A stretch of 64,000 nt of DNA. It comes from Struthidea cinerea (Eukaryota > Chordata > Aves > Passeriformes > Corcoracidae). The translations under genes and the position numbers were made by a program. The DNA lies in NCBI GenBank assembly GCA_013397865.1, contig VZTI01003251.1, forward strand, positions 633,483 to 697,482, written 5' to 3'. The first letter of the stretch is position 1. Every line of letters begins with the position of its first letter. The notes beneath the pieces are model-generated. The model searched no databases and was not told the DNA's origin. It saw only the letters and a list, made by a program, of their open reading frames with translations. Of the stretch, positions 47,069-56,144 are shown piece after piece.

Positions 47069-50000
47069 GCGAGTGCGGGACGGGGCTGCGAGCCCGCGGG
47101 GAGCGGCGCGGATCGCACACCGCATCCCGCCTGCGAGCCCGTGGGGACCGGCGTGTGTCGCACGCTGCATCCCGCGGGCTCCGTGGGCACCCTTAATGCT
47201 CTCCTTAAAGACCCGCACGGTGCTGCGGGTTTGTGCTGATTGCTGCGGAATGGAGGCGCTGGCCTCTGGCAAATCTGACGGCTCTGTTTTGGACCCCAGA
47301 AAATCTCGGCGGAGATGGCGGCGTTCGTGCAGCGGCTGCGGCAGAAGCTGAAGGTGGGAGTGGTGGGCGGCTCGGACTTCGCCAAGATCCGCGAGCAGCT
47401 GGGCGAGGACGGTAAGGGCCGGGCTGATGCAATCCCGGGAGGGCGTGAAGGTTACGTGGAGGTTAAACCCCGTTCATCCTCCTGTTGCCTTGCTTTTAAG
47501 TGTTTCCTGGTAGTGGTGTGTTGCGCTCACGATGAGGAGCTACTTCCCGGCAATTGGAAATCTCAGCCTGTTTGCACTGTACAGGTATCTCGGTATCAGA
47601 TTAAGAGATTGTTACTGATGGTGAAAGCCTGCCTTGGTGACAGAACCTTGGGAGGGCTGTTTCGCACTGCTGTGTACAGTGGAATCGCGTATGTGACATA
47701 CACGTGTGGGCTGCTCAGCTGTCGAGCACATCCCTCAAGGACCTGATTTTGTTCACAGTAATGGATTCTTGCCTTAGTCCTTTATTCTTAATGGTCTTTA
47801 CCTAATTGATGCCAGCGATAGCCTGCTGTAGTGCCCAGACAAATCAGAGTTTGTTTGCCTTCCCAGTGGTCTCCAGTAAACCGTATCATCTTGTGTTGTG
47901 CTAAGAGTCTCACAGCTGCCAGGCATCTGCTGAAGATTAGTGACATTGAGGAAACAAACCTAAAAGGGCAGTATTTGACTTGCTCTCTAGCCAGGCTGTG
48001 TGCCAGGTGTTTGCAGCATTTGAGATGTTTGATCGTTTCTTTACATTTAATGCAAAGAGTCATTTGCAGGCAAGGAAGAGCCTCTAAGTAAAACCATAGG
48101 TAACTCAAACAAGTGACTTCATGTGATTTGAGGTGTGCGTTAATCTTAGTGAGAAATGGGACTAGCAGTAATCTTGTGCTTGATGCTATGCTGCTGAAAC
48201 TTTCATGCTTTAGGAGCTAATGTTTGCTGTATTTTAGCCTATTTAACATATAAGACAATTCTGCATTAAGCACACACGGGAAATGATGAGTTACTGTCTT
48301 TTTGCTTGTTTGCAGTGATTGAAAAATATGACTACGTCTTTCCAGAAAATGGCCTGGTAGCATACAAAGATGGGAAGTTCTTGAGCAAGCAGGTAAGTGT
48401 GAAATTTACAATAGTGGGAAAAAGAAATTTGCTGAACAAGATTTCAGTTTATTGCTACAGTGTAGTCCTCTGTAATCACCCTTCCAAAGGCCAAAATTAC
48501 TGCTGGTTTCATATGTTAGTCCTGTTAATGCATCATTCATTTGGCATGTAATGTTTAACATAAGTAATGGAGAGTAAACATTGAGATCCTGGCTGAATTT
48601 GCTGCCTTGACCAGTGGTTCCAGATTACTGCAGGTACAAGCTCCATTTCTTCTTGCTTGGCTATAGCAGACATGAAATGCAACTTTTTGTTTAGGGCTGC
48701 TGCTTCTGGTCCCCAGTTTTCTTTCTGAAGCAGGTACGAGTAGGAATCACATTAAAGGGCAGTTTGGTGTTACAAAGTGAACAAAAAGGAAAATGAGAGC
48801 CTTTAGTTAGTACCATGTGAGCATCAGCTGATGTTACTGATTGAAGGCATGTTTGTTCCTCTGGGGTATTAACCATGCCTGATTACCCAATATCTGTGTT
48901 TTCCATGTGACTTGCTTTTAGAATCTCAAATTCTGGACCCTTGGTTGAATGGTGTTTGTTTTGTTAGAGCATTCAGGGCCACCTGGGCGAGGACATCCTT
49001 CAAGATGTCATCAACTACTGCCTGAGTTACATTGCAAAGATTAAACTGCCAAAGAAGAGGTATGTGCACACAGACAGCTCAGTGAGGCCATGTTCTCCAT
49101 GCTGGGATGTAAAGCTCAGATGAGGGTGCTTAGCAAAAACATGAGTAATTTCTGCCTAGGGAACAACACTGTGTGTGTGAAACAGAGCTCCATCCATGCA
49201 TACAAAGACAAGCTCCCAGCTGGAGCACAGGGTTTGAAATACTGACTCAGCGTTTTTATGTCAGAGGGAAGGAGGTTCAGTTTTGAAGTAGGAGTGTTCC
49301 CTTGCCATGTTTGGAATTCAGCAGCACAGTGTTTTCCAGAGATGAGAAGTGCAGCTGGACCAGCTGTCCTCACCATCTGTGTGATGTGTGAGGTGCAGCT
49401 GCTCAAGACACTGAAATGCACTGTGTGAGGCAGGGCACGACACTGCCCACGGTGCTGTGAGTTCTGCAGCTTCACCCCAAAACTGACAGTCTGGCCCTGT
49501 CAGGCTCTGAGGTTGATGGGATGCTCCAGTCACACTTGTAAAACCAAATTGTACTTTTAAAAGTCGGTGAGGATGATGTTGAGGTTGCCAGATTCAAAGT
49601 CCAAAAGACTTCTTGGTGCCAGAGGTATCTGCATATTTGGGGTTTATGCATACAATGAGACAGCCGATTCCCACTGCCTTTAGAATTAAGTGGATACTTA
49701 CTGTGATATTTAGCATTTTGAGCAATTTTCTCATCTATTTTCCATCTTGTTCATCAATTCTCTTGCAGAGGCACTTTCATTGAGTTCCGAAATGGGATGT
49801 TAAATGTGTCTCCCATTGGAAGAAGCTGCAGCCAGGAAGAACGACTTGAGTTCTATGAACTTGATAAAGTGAGTTACAACTCTTGAAAAATACCCAGCTC
49901 TCCTGGAGGAGGCAGTTGTGGCCAGGTTATGATTTTTAAAAAACTTTTATAACTTGTGTAATTTTTTTCATTTTAGTCCTTTTTATGATGTTTAACTAAT

Positions 50001-52777
50001 TTCCTCATTCAGACCTCAGGCAATAGACAATGGTTTTTTTGTTGCAATAACATCGATTACTTGCAGAAAGGTGGGTTTGACTCATGTTTTTAATCCAGTA
50101 TCCAGAGTACTGAACATCCTGCTTCTGTACATGGGGTTCCTGAAAAACCCTGTCCTAGGTAAAGCCATAATTTCTTGGTGTACTCTTTGGTGCAACCATT
50201 CAAGTCAATAAAACCATTCTTTTTTTGAATATTTTTGGGGTGGTTTGGGGTTATCTTTTCATTGATAAATCAACACAGCATGTATGTAACTGATGTTTGG
50301 TTTTGTTTTCTTTTTTTCTTTTTTTCTTAACAGAAGGAGCATATAAGAGAGAAATTTGTAGCTGATCTACAAAGAGAATTCGCAGGCAAAGGCCTCACAT
50401 TTTCTATAGGTAATACTTTAGAAGAATGTCATTTAAAACATCAATTAATTTAAATTTCATTTAAGTCATTCTTATGGCTGTGACATCCCATCTCATTTGT
50501 GTGACAGGTCTCTGGGGGTGGCTGCAGGCAAGACTGAGCATCTTTTTCCTCTCAGGCTTTTATTGGGGCATTTTAATTGAAATCCATCAACAGAGAGAAC
50601 TTCATTTCTTGTCATCACTTCATTGTCCTTTAATGTCAGTTGTGTGACTGATTCTGCTCATTTTGGAGCTTATTACATGCTTCTGGTTAGTCAGAGTTGT
50701 TCCTGTGAATCAGTTTTGATCAGAACTACTCCCTCAGCGCTGTTCCAGCTGCCCTTGGTTCTTCAGCTATACCTGCATTGTGTGGGAGGAAGGAAAGAAT
50801 CCCAAAGCAAGTGCAAGCTTAAGGAAACAAATGATAATAAGGGGGAATTAATTTTTCATGCATTTTTTTCTTTTTTTACCCTCTCCCCTAATGTATCACC
50901 ATATCCCTGCCTTTTTATTACTTTTCAGAATTGCAAAGCATGGTTGCCACTAGTGCTGAAGCACTGAGGCAAAAGTGAACTGCAGTGTAGCTCTCCTCTC
51001 TCCTTTATGTTGTAAATACCTTTTGGACACCTGCTTCAACTGGGAATCCTGCTCTTAGGTATTTGTGAAGGCCAAGGGCTCAGAACTGGAACAGTTTGCT
51101 GTCCTGGTAGGGTGTGGATGCTAAAAGGGCTGATTTCTTCCCTTTCCTACTCTGAAAGCCTTAGAAAGTCTTTTGCCTATGATTTTATGGCTGTACATAC
51201 ACCAGTGGCTGTGTTCATTTGTGTCCTTTCTTCCTAAAAGTAAAGAGGTGAATGTAACTCTTTTTAAAAGGTTCACTTGGAGAGCAGTGAGTGTTTGCAA
51301 ACATGCTCAGACTTTCATATTTGTTGAATGGATAGATAATCCTCTCTGAATCACAACTGTAATAACTGATACCCTGTAAGACACTTCTGTACTTGCAAGA
51401 CTTAACTCCAGGCTCTCATAACATTTCTGTGCCTTCTGCAAAGCTCCCTTGGCCTAAAATCTTACCCAGCTGAGGGTTTTTTTCACTTCCTCTCCCTTCA
51501 GAAACATGTCCTTAAAATGAAACAAGTCTTGGTTCCTCTCTCTCCTAGGAGGGCAGATAAGCATCGATGTGTTCCCAGATGGCTGGGATAAAAGGTACTG
51601 CTTAGGAATTGTTGCCAAGGATGGATACAAGACTATTTATTTCTTTGGAGACAAGACCATGCCAGTGAGTATATTAGTTTGTTCTATAAATTTGAGAGCT
51701 GCTGTTTTTTAAACCACAAGGACTGTAGGTTCTAACCTTATAACCTTAATCCTGACAAGAGCTGAAGTCAGGATATAAACGTGTGTCCATGTTTACCTGG
51801 CTGCAGCTGGGAAGTTTTCCCTCTGTTTCCTGAAGTGAACACAGGGTTCCTGACTTAACAGAGGTTGTTTTAAAATTGAACTCCTGTAATTCTGTTAAAC
51901 ACCTAGGTGACATGACTGTGTGAAACTGATTATCCTACTTGGTTAGTTTGATGATGCTTGTTGGCTGGTGTTTATTAAACATATTTGTTTCCCATCTTAT
52001 TTAACACTGTGCCTTTGCTCACTACTCTGTCTGTCTCCACCCTGGGGAACTGAACATAGTCCCTGTCCCTCGTCATGGGGCAGAGCTCTGCAGGGCATTT
52101 CAGAGGCTTTTAAAAACCCTGAACAGAGACCTGACAAGAGCTTGTGAGGGCACTGGCAAGCACAAGGACTTGGATGAAATTAAAGCTGTCTGAATATGGC
52201 CAAGGGACAGTGCCAGGCTAAGTTTTGTAAGAAAAGGCTTAGTTTTATGAGAACTCACAGTTACAAAACTCTTTAAGTTACAGGGAACTTTATAAATTTT
52301 AAAAGGTGAAGTTTTATAAGAAGAAGACAAGCTTGAAATTAAAGGTTTTTGCCTCCACATCAGCTGCAAAAGTAATCACCTGTCCCTCTGGCACAGAGTT
52401 TACAGACAGTTCATTTTAAACCCTCTAAGTGGCAGTGCAGCATTTCCAGAGTGTTGAAGTACTAAGAGCTGATGCTGAGCCTGTGAAAGCCGTGTGGCAA
52501 GCAGAAATTTGGGAACGAAGCTGTGGATTTTGGGGATCTGTGCTGATACAGTGGCAGTGCTGTTGCTCACTGAGCCTCATCACTGCAGGCCCTTGGAAAA
52601 ACTCCATTTCATGTTTCCCTTTTTGTGACTCTGCTTTATGTTAAATAAAATTAAATCCTCTTCTGCTTCCAGGGAGGGAATGACTATGAAATTTTCACAG
52701 ACTCCAGAACAGAAGGCCACAGTGTCACATCCCCACAGGATACAAGAAGAATCTGTGAAGAGCTATTTTTTAAATAA
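47003..52777 (+). CDS. PMM2: Phosphomannomutase 2; 8 coding exons
   Basis: PMM2 is a cytosolic HAD-superfamily enzyme. It converts mannose-6-phosphate to mannose-1-phosphate for GDP-mannose and dolichol-linked N-glycan synthesis. Eight exons join in phase: 47003-47068, 47300-47411, 48316-48392, 48968-49059, 49769-49868, 50334-50409, 51549-51664, 52673-52777. The product is 247 residues (human 246). The catalytic DVDGT motif places the nucleophile at D12 and the acid/base at D14. R123 and R141, which bind substrate phosphate in the human enzyme, are present, as are F119 at the dimer interface and the late HAD motif FFGDKTMPGGND. Intron 1 begins with GC instead of GT; the other six are GT-AG. 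The start is fixed by the family N-terminus (ALCLFDVDGTLTAPRQ). It shares a promoter with TMEM186. Confidence 0.97.
47069..47299 (+). other. PMM2: PMM2 intron 1, non-canonical GC-AG
   Basis: A 231-bp intron starting GCGAGT and ending CCCCAG. Protein similarity fixes the exon ends (RQ|KISAEM) and phase 0. The nearest GT downstream would add four bases and break the frame, so GC is the likely donor. Confidence 0.85.
47300..47411 (+). CDS. PMM2: PMM2 coding exon 2
   Basis: Encodes residues 23-59 plus one base, including VGVVGGSDFAKIREQLGED. The donor is G|GTAAGG. Confidence 0.96.
48316..48392 (+). CDS. PMM2: PMM2 coding exon 3
   Basis: Completes V60 and encodes residues 61-85, including EKYDYVFPENGLVAYKDGK. 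The donor is CAG|GTAAGT. Confidence 0.97.
48968..49059 (+). CDS. PMM2: PMM2 coding exon 4
   Basis: Encodes residues 86-115 plus two bases, including YCLSYIAKIKLPKK. The donor is AG|GTATGT. Confidence 0.97.
49769..49868 (+). CDS. PMM2: PMM2 coding exon 5
   Basis: Completes R116 and encodes residues 117-149, including GTFIEFRNGMLNVSPIGRSC. It holds F119, R123 and R141, positions frequently altered in human PMM2-CDG and intact here. Confidence 0.98.
50334..50409 (+). CDS. PMM2: PMM2 coding exon 6
   Basis: Encodes residues 150-174 plus one base, including FVADLQREFAGKGLTFSI. The acceptor follows a very long T-rich tract. Confidence 0.97.
51549..51664 (+). CDS. PMM2: PMM2 coding exon 7
   Basis: Completes G175 and encodes residues 176-213, including DVFPDGWDKRYCL and YKTIYFFGDKTMP. 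The donor is CCA|GTGAGT. Confidence 0.97.
52673..52777 (+). CDS. PMM2: PMM2 coding exon 8 with stop codon
   Basis: Encodes residues 214-247, GGNDYEIFTDSRTEGHSVTS onward, ending RRICEELFFK. The TAA stop at 52775-52777 lies inside an AATAAA hexamer. Confidence 0.97.
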   Translation, partial: GGNDYEIFTDSRTEGHSVTSPQDTRRICEELFFK

Positions 52778-52778
52778 A
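52773..52778 (+). terminator. PMM2: AATAAA overlapping the PMM2 stop codon
   Basis: The last codons read TTT AAA TAA followed by AAAG, so AATAAA spans the stop. If used, it would leave an almost absent 3' UTR. Use is uncertain, since better placed signals lie downstream. Confidence 0.3.
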
Positions 52779-53095
52779 AGACTTTTAGAATTCACACTTC
52801 CAAGATGGTTAAAACAGCAAAATAACTTGAAACATCATCTTCATTCTGTATTGTTCTTTTGTAATTGGTCATGAATACCCAGTGCTTTGCAGGTCAGTCA
52901 TTACTGAAGGGAAATGTTTTAACTGAAGACCCCTTGCTGACTGGGGGAACACAGCAGAGGTCATTTAGCACCATCCTTTCAGTTCCCAGTCACATAAGTA
53001 CTTTGTTTCCTTTCTGTTTGGTTGTGGGGTTGGGTTATATTTTGGGTTGGTTTTTAAGATACCTGTAAATTTCCTTAACATATTAATTACAATTT

Positions 53096-53121
53096 GGGGT
53101 GGGGGGAGAGGGGGGAAGGGG
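53096..53121 (+). promoter_or_regulatory. PMM2: G-quadruplex-forming motif
   Basis: Four G-runs of at least four bases (53096-53099, 53101-53106, 53110-53115, 53118-53121) are separated by loops of one, three and two bases. The motif lies in the likely PMM2 3' UTR, about 320 bp after the stop, and is G-rich on the transcribed RNA. Confidence 0.8.
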
Positions 53122-53795
53122 AGGCATAATCTGCCTCCAGTTGATTCATGGTCTCAAAATTGGTCTGCAAGGCTTTATCCCTAGTTTTCTGTCGAAGCTG
53201 CTTTTTAAAAGATGCAGTTGGGCTTTTTTTAAATACTTACCTTGTGCTATATGAATTAACATGAATTATAAGACAGTTGGGATTGTCTTGTCTAAAACTG
53301 GAAGATGAGTAGAAAGGAAAGGTTTTATTTCTTCCTGGGGGTGGGAAGATGAGCCAGAAGTCCCCGACGACCACCCCTGGGAACGCTGGGCCAGCTGGTG
53401 CCAAAGTTCCCTCCTCAGGGTGGATGTGGTGCCAAGGCACAGTCAGGACATGGTACCTACACTCTTTGCAGACCAAATCTGAAAAATCATTTGTAAAAAT
53501 TAATTAAAATTACTTCAGCACATTAGCAAAATCTATTTCTGTCACTTTCTGATCATATTCTGAGATTCCTGGTTAAGGAATTAAGGGTAGGTGAGATTTT
53601 TCGTACTACAAAAATGACCTAAATTATGTTTCTATTAAAATTCAAGTCAATGCCTTACACTCTGTAACTGTTAATACTACTTTTCTCATCTGCCATTACG
53701 AAAGTAATCTTGCATATGAATGGTTTGATTTAGTAAAGGAGAATATAATCTCATTTTATCATGAAAAAATACTGTTCTAATTTGTCATCTTGGCA

Positions 53796-53801
53796 AATAA
53801 A
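53796..53801 (+). terminator. PMM2: Candidate PMM2 poly(A) signal
   Basis: AATAAA about 1.0 kb after the PMM2 stop codon. Confidence 0.4.
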
Positions 53802-54348
53802 ATACTTCAAGCAGGCCTGTTGCATGGTGCCTGTCTGTACAAAGAAATGACTGACTTGAATCTTTCCAGTTCCAGGTTCATCTGATACATGCACTGTAAA
53901 AAAGCAGAAAATGGAATCTTTGTGTACCAACTCAAATCCCCAAAAGAGCATACAAAAAAAGGAGGGGGAGCTGTAGTGCACCTCATGCACCAAAACTGTT
54001 TTGTCTTCTAGCACACTTCTTCCCTAGGGTAGTTCCTGTTTTAATGGGAGCAGACTTAGGACCAGAACTACCTGTAGTGTAGGAATGCTGTCTAGGACAA
54101 TTTAAGAGCTGCTGCTGTGTGTGTACTGGCATGTCCTGTATCTGGTGCCTTGGTTATGTTACTGCAGGGCTGGCAGAAAGTTACCTGTGCAAAATACCCT
54201 GTGCAGGACCAAACCCAGCTTTGTTTTCAGCCCCAAACACAACATTTCTGGCTTCTCTGTCTTAGGAGCCTCCTCTGACATGTCCTGGCCTTATTATTTC
54301 CTAATTGTTCAGTAATTGAAGTGAGTTGGTGTGAAAACATTTTCCTTA

Positions 54349-54354
54349 AATAAA
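54349..54354 (+). terminator. PMM2: Candidate distal PMM2 poly(A) signal
   Basis: AATAAA in a T/A-rich context (CCTTAAATAAAACTTTTAAA), about 1.57 kb after the PMM2 stop codon. Confidence 0.45.
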
Positions 54355-54486
54355 ACTTTTAAATGTTACCATACAGGGGTGCATGTGCAGGCACCTGCAT
54401 TCTCCTCTTTTTTCATGCTGATCCTCTTCAGCACCAGCTACCCAGGGAGCAGACTGAAAACACGTTTGAGCACTGAAATGGTTGCA

Positions 54487-54492
54487 TTTATT
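54487..54492 (-). terminator. CARHSP1: Candidate distal CARHSP1 poly(A) signal
   Basis: AATAAA on the - strand about 1.5 kb after the CARHSP1 stop codon, facing the PMM2 signal at 54349. Confidence 0.4.
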
Positions 54493-54826
54493 GTAAAGAA
54501 AGCAGGGAGTGATATTCCAACAAGCTGCACAGTGATAAACTCACCACTACCAAGTCTTACGGGTCATAGGAAACAAAACCGAACCCAGACCCCACTACAC
54601 CATGGTGTAACACAGGTACAGCTAAGGGAAAACAAGCCAGCACAGCAGTTCCTGACCCCACACCCCTGTCCTGTCCCCACATCACACCTGGGAACAGATC
54701 AGCTGCTGTGAAAGGCTCAGGACATGTCCTGACAGCGAGCACCTCTTGGTGAAGCTCCAAATACACAACTGAAGCAACACTGTTTCATACAATCAACAAG
54801 AGCTGTGCCCTTTTTTAAACTCTTTT

Positions 54827-54832
54827 TTTATT
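54827..54832 (-). terminator. CARHSP1: Candidate CARHSP1 poly(A) signal opposed to a + strand signal
   Basis: AATAAA on the - strand, ten bases from an AATAAA on the + strand at 54842-54847. Confidence 0.35.
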
Positions 54833-54841
54833 TGCAAAGTC

Positions 54842-54847
54842 AATAAA
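54842..54847 (+). terminator. PMM2: Possible far-distal PMM2 poly(A) signal
   Basis: AATAAA on + (GTCAATAAAAATCC). If used by PMM2, its transcript would overlap the CARHSP1 3' UTR. Confidence 0.25.
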
Positions 54848-55872
54848 AATCCACTGTTAGGAACATAACAGAGAAAAATGCTTCATTTGAAAAAAAAAGA
54901 CATGGAAGGCAAATAGGAACAAAACCAGTTTAGTAGCACTACAACTACATGAAGAGTTTGGGGAAGGGTGGCCCTAGCACATCCTACCAAGCAAGTTTGC
55001 CAGGGGAACAGATGCAGAGTTGTACTTCACCAAGACAGCTGAGCCTGCTGAGTCACTCACAGAATTTACCACGCAGGCACCGGGGCAGCACACACCTGCT
55101 GTGCAGCTGCCCAGTGGCACACCATGGCAGTCAGCTGGCTGCAGGCTGGAAGGCAAATCTTCAGCCTTGTCAGAATTCAGACACAGTCAGAGGCTATGAA
55201 GTATCCACTATTCTACACTTTTCTACCACTTACCTTGAAGCAAATTTAAATTTGGGATGGGATTTTTTTTTCTTTTTTTAACACTGGCCTATAAAATCTG
55301 TTGCTAGTCAACCATCAAGGCACCTAAGTAAATTCACAAACAACCCCAGCTTTACCACCACAACACAGTTTCCACACCGTCTGCAGTGGTGCACCTGATG
55401 GGCACTGGAGCATGACCACCTGATGGAGCTTTTCCACCCTGTGGCAGCTGCTCTGTTTGTGAACTTCCTTCCATGAGGAAAACAAATCAGCAAAGAACAC
55501 CTCTGTCTCTCCAGCCAAGGCATTCAGGCACTGTTATCAGCAATAAAGGTACTGCAGCCCTACCGAAGAGCAGCCCAAGGGAACACAGGGCTCACACAAC
55601 GCCCAGCGCTCAGCTGTGCTTGACCATCTGCACCAGAAGAGCTCTCCTTGAAACCTCTCCCCCCTTCCCCTGGGCGTTTCCTGGAATCAGTTCACAAGAT
55701 AAAAGAAAACCCAAACTTCCCATCCTCCACCAAGCACACAAACTAGGTCTCTTTAAATACATTTCTTGTAAACACATTATGCTAGATTTTTTTCATTAGC
55801 ATTTGAATTGCCTTTTTTTTTTTTTTTAATCAGGCCGGCTGTAAAAAAATGGTAATTTTGGCCTGCTTCTGC

Positions 55873-55878
55873 TTTATT
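55873..55878 (-). terminator. CARHSP1: Candidate proximal CARHSP1 poly(A) signal
   Basis: AATAAA on the - strand about 105 bp after the CARHSP1 stop codon. Confidence 0.4.
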
Positions 55879-55981
55879 GACAATGCAGTATTTCCTCACA
55901 CACAATATTCTTCAGCTAGGTCCCTGCAGCCAGTTGTTGAGCAGAGCCCACACTGGCAGCAGCCACGTTTCCAGGGGACAC

Positions 55982-56144
55982 TCAGGAGCTGATGATGTGC
56001 CCCGACCACGTCTCGTGCTTGGTGCCAGGGACCAGGTGAGTGATCACCACCTCCACTGCCTGCTGCTTCTCGTTCTTGGGAGGGATGGTGCACATCTTGT
56101 AGGTGACCTCGTCGCCTGCCACAGGAACGTACTCGCCTTCAATG
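55982..56144 (-). CDS. CARHSP1: Calcium-regulated heat-stable protein 1, last coding exon (partial gene)
   Basis: CARHSP1 (CRHSP-24) is a small cytoplasmic RNA-binding protein with a cold-shock domain. It is dephosphorylated by calcineurin and known to stabilise TNF mRNA. This exon completes one split codon and encodes 53 residues: IEGEYVPVAGDEVTYKMCT, then IPPKNEKQQAVEVVITHL and a C-terminal VPGTKHETWSGHIISS. It is the second half of the cold-shock domain plus the conserved tail, about residues 95-147 of a roughly 147-residue family protein. The acceptor CTTCCCTCCACAG ends at 56145 and the TGA stop is at 55984-55982. The first half of the domain (with the RNP motifs) and the N-terminal phosphosites are outside the window. 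The paralogue CSDC2 is less likely, given the KHETWSGHIISS ending and the synteny. Confidence 0.94.

Larger units (their letters stand above)
47412..52672 (+). other. PMM2: PMM2 introns 2-7
   Basis: Six GT-AG introns (904, 575, 709, 465, 1139 and 1008 bp). They are AT-rich with no gene, RNA or transposon recognised. Open frames such as 49116-49475 on - have no visible domain. Confidence 0.85.
52778..54360 (+). other. PMM2: Probable PMM2 3' UTR
   Basis: Non-coding sequence after the PMM2 stop, with AATAAA at 53796-53801 and 54349-54354. It holds a G-quadruplex motif at 53096-53121. Confidence 0.5.
54480..55981 (-). other. CARHSP1: Probable CARHSP1 3' UTR
   Basis: Downstream of the CARHSP1 stop on -, AATAAA hexamers appear at 55873-55878, 54827-54832 and 54487-54492 (seen as TTTATT on +). 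The 3' UTR could therefore be about 0.1, 1.15 or 1.5 kb. An oligo(A) run on - (T-run at about 55811-55828 on +) could cause false 3' ends in oligo-dT cDNA. Confidence 0.5.

Noticed and set aside
46722..47351. A 209-codon + strand open frame spanning the N gap
   Set aside because: It is open only because N codons cannot be stops. It overlaps the PMM2 first exon in another frame and has no similarity to a known protein.
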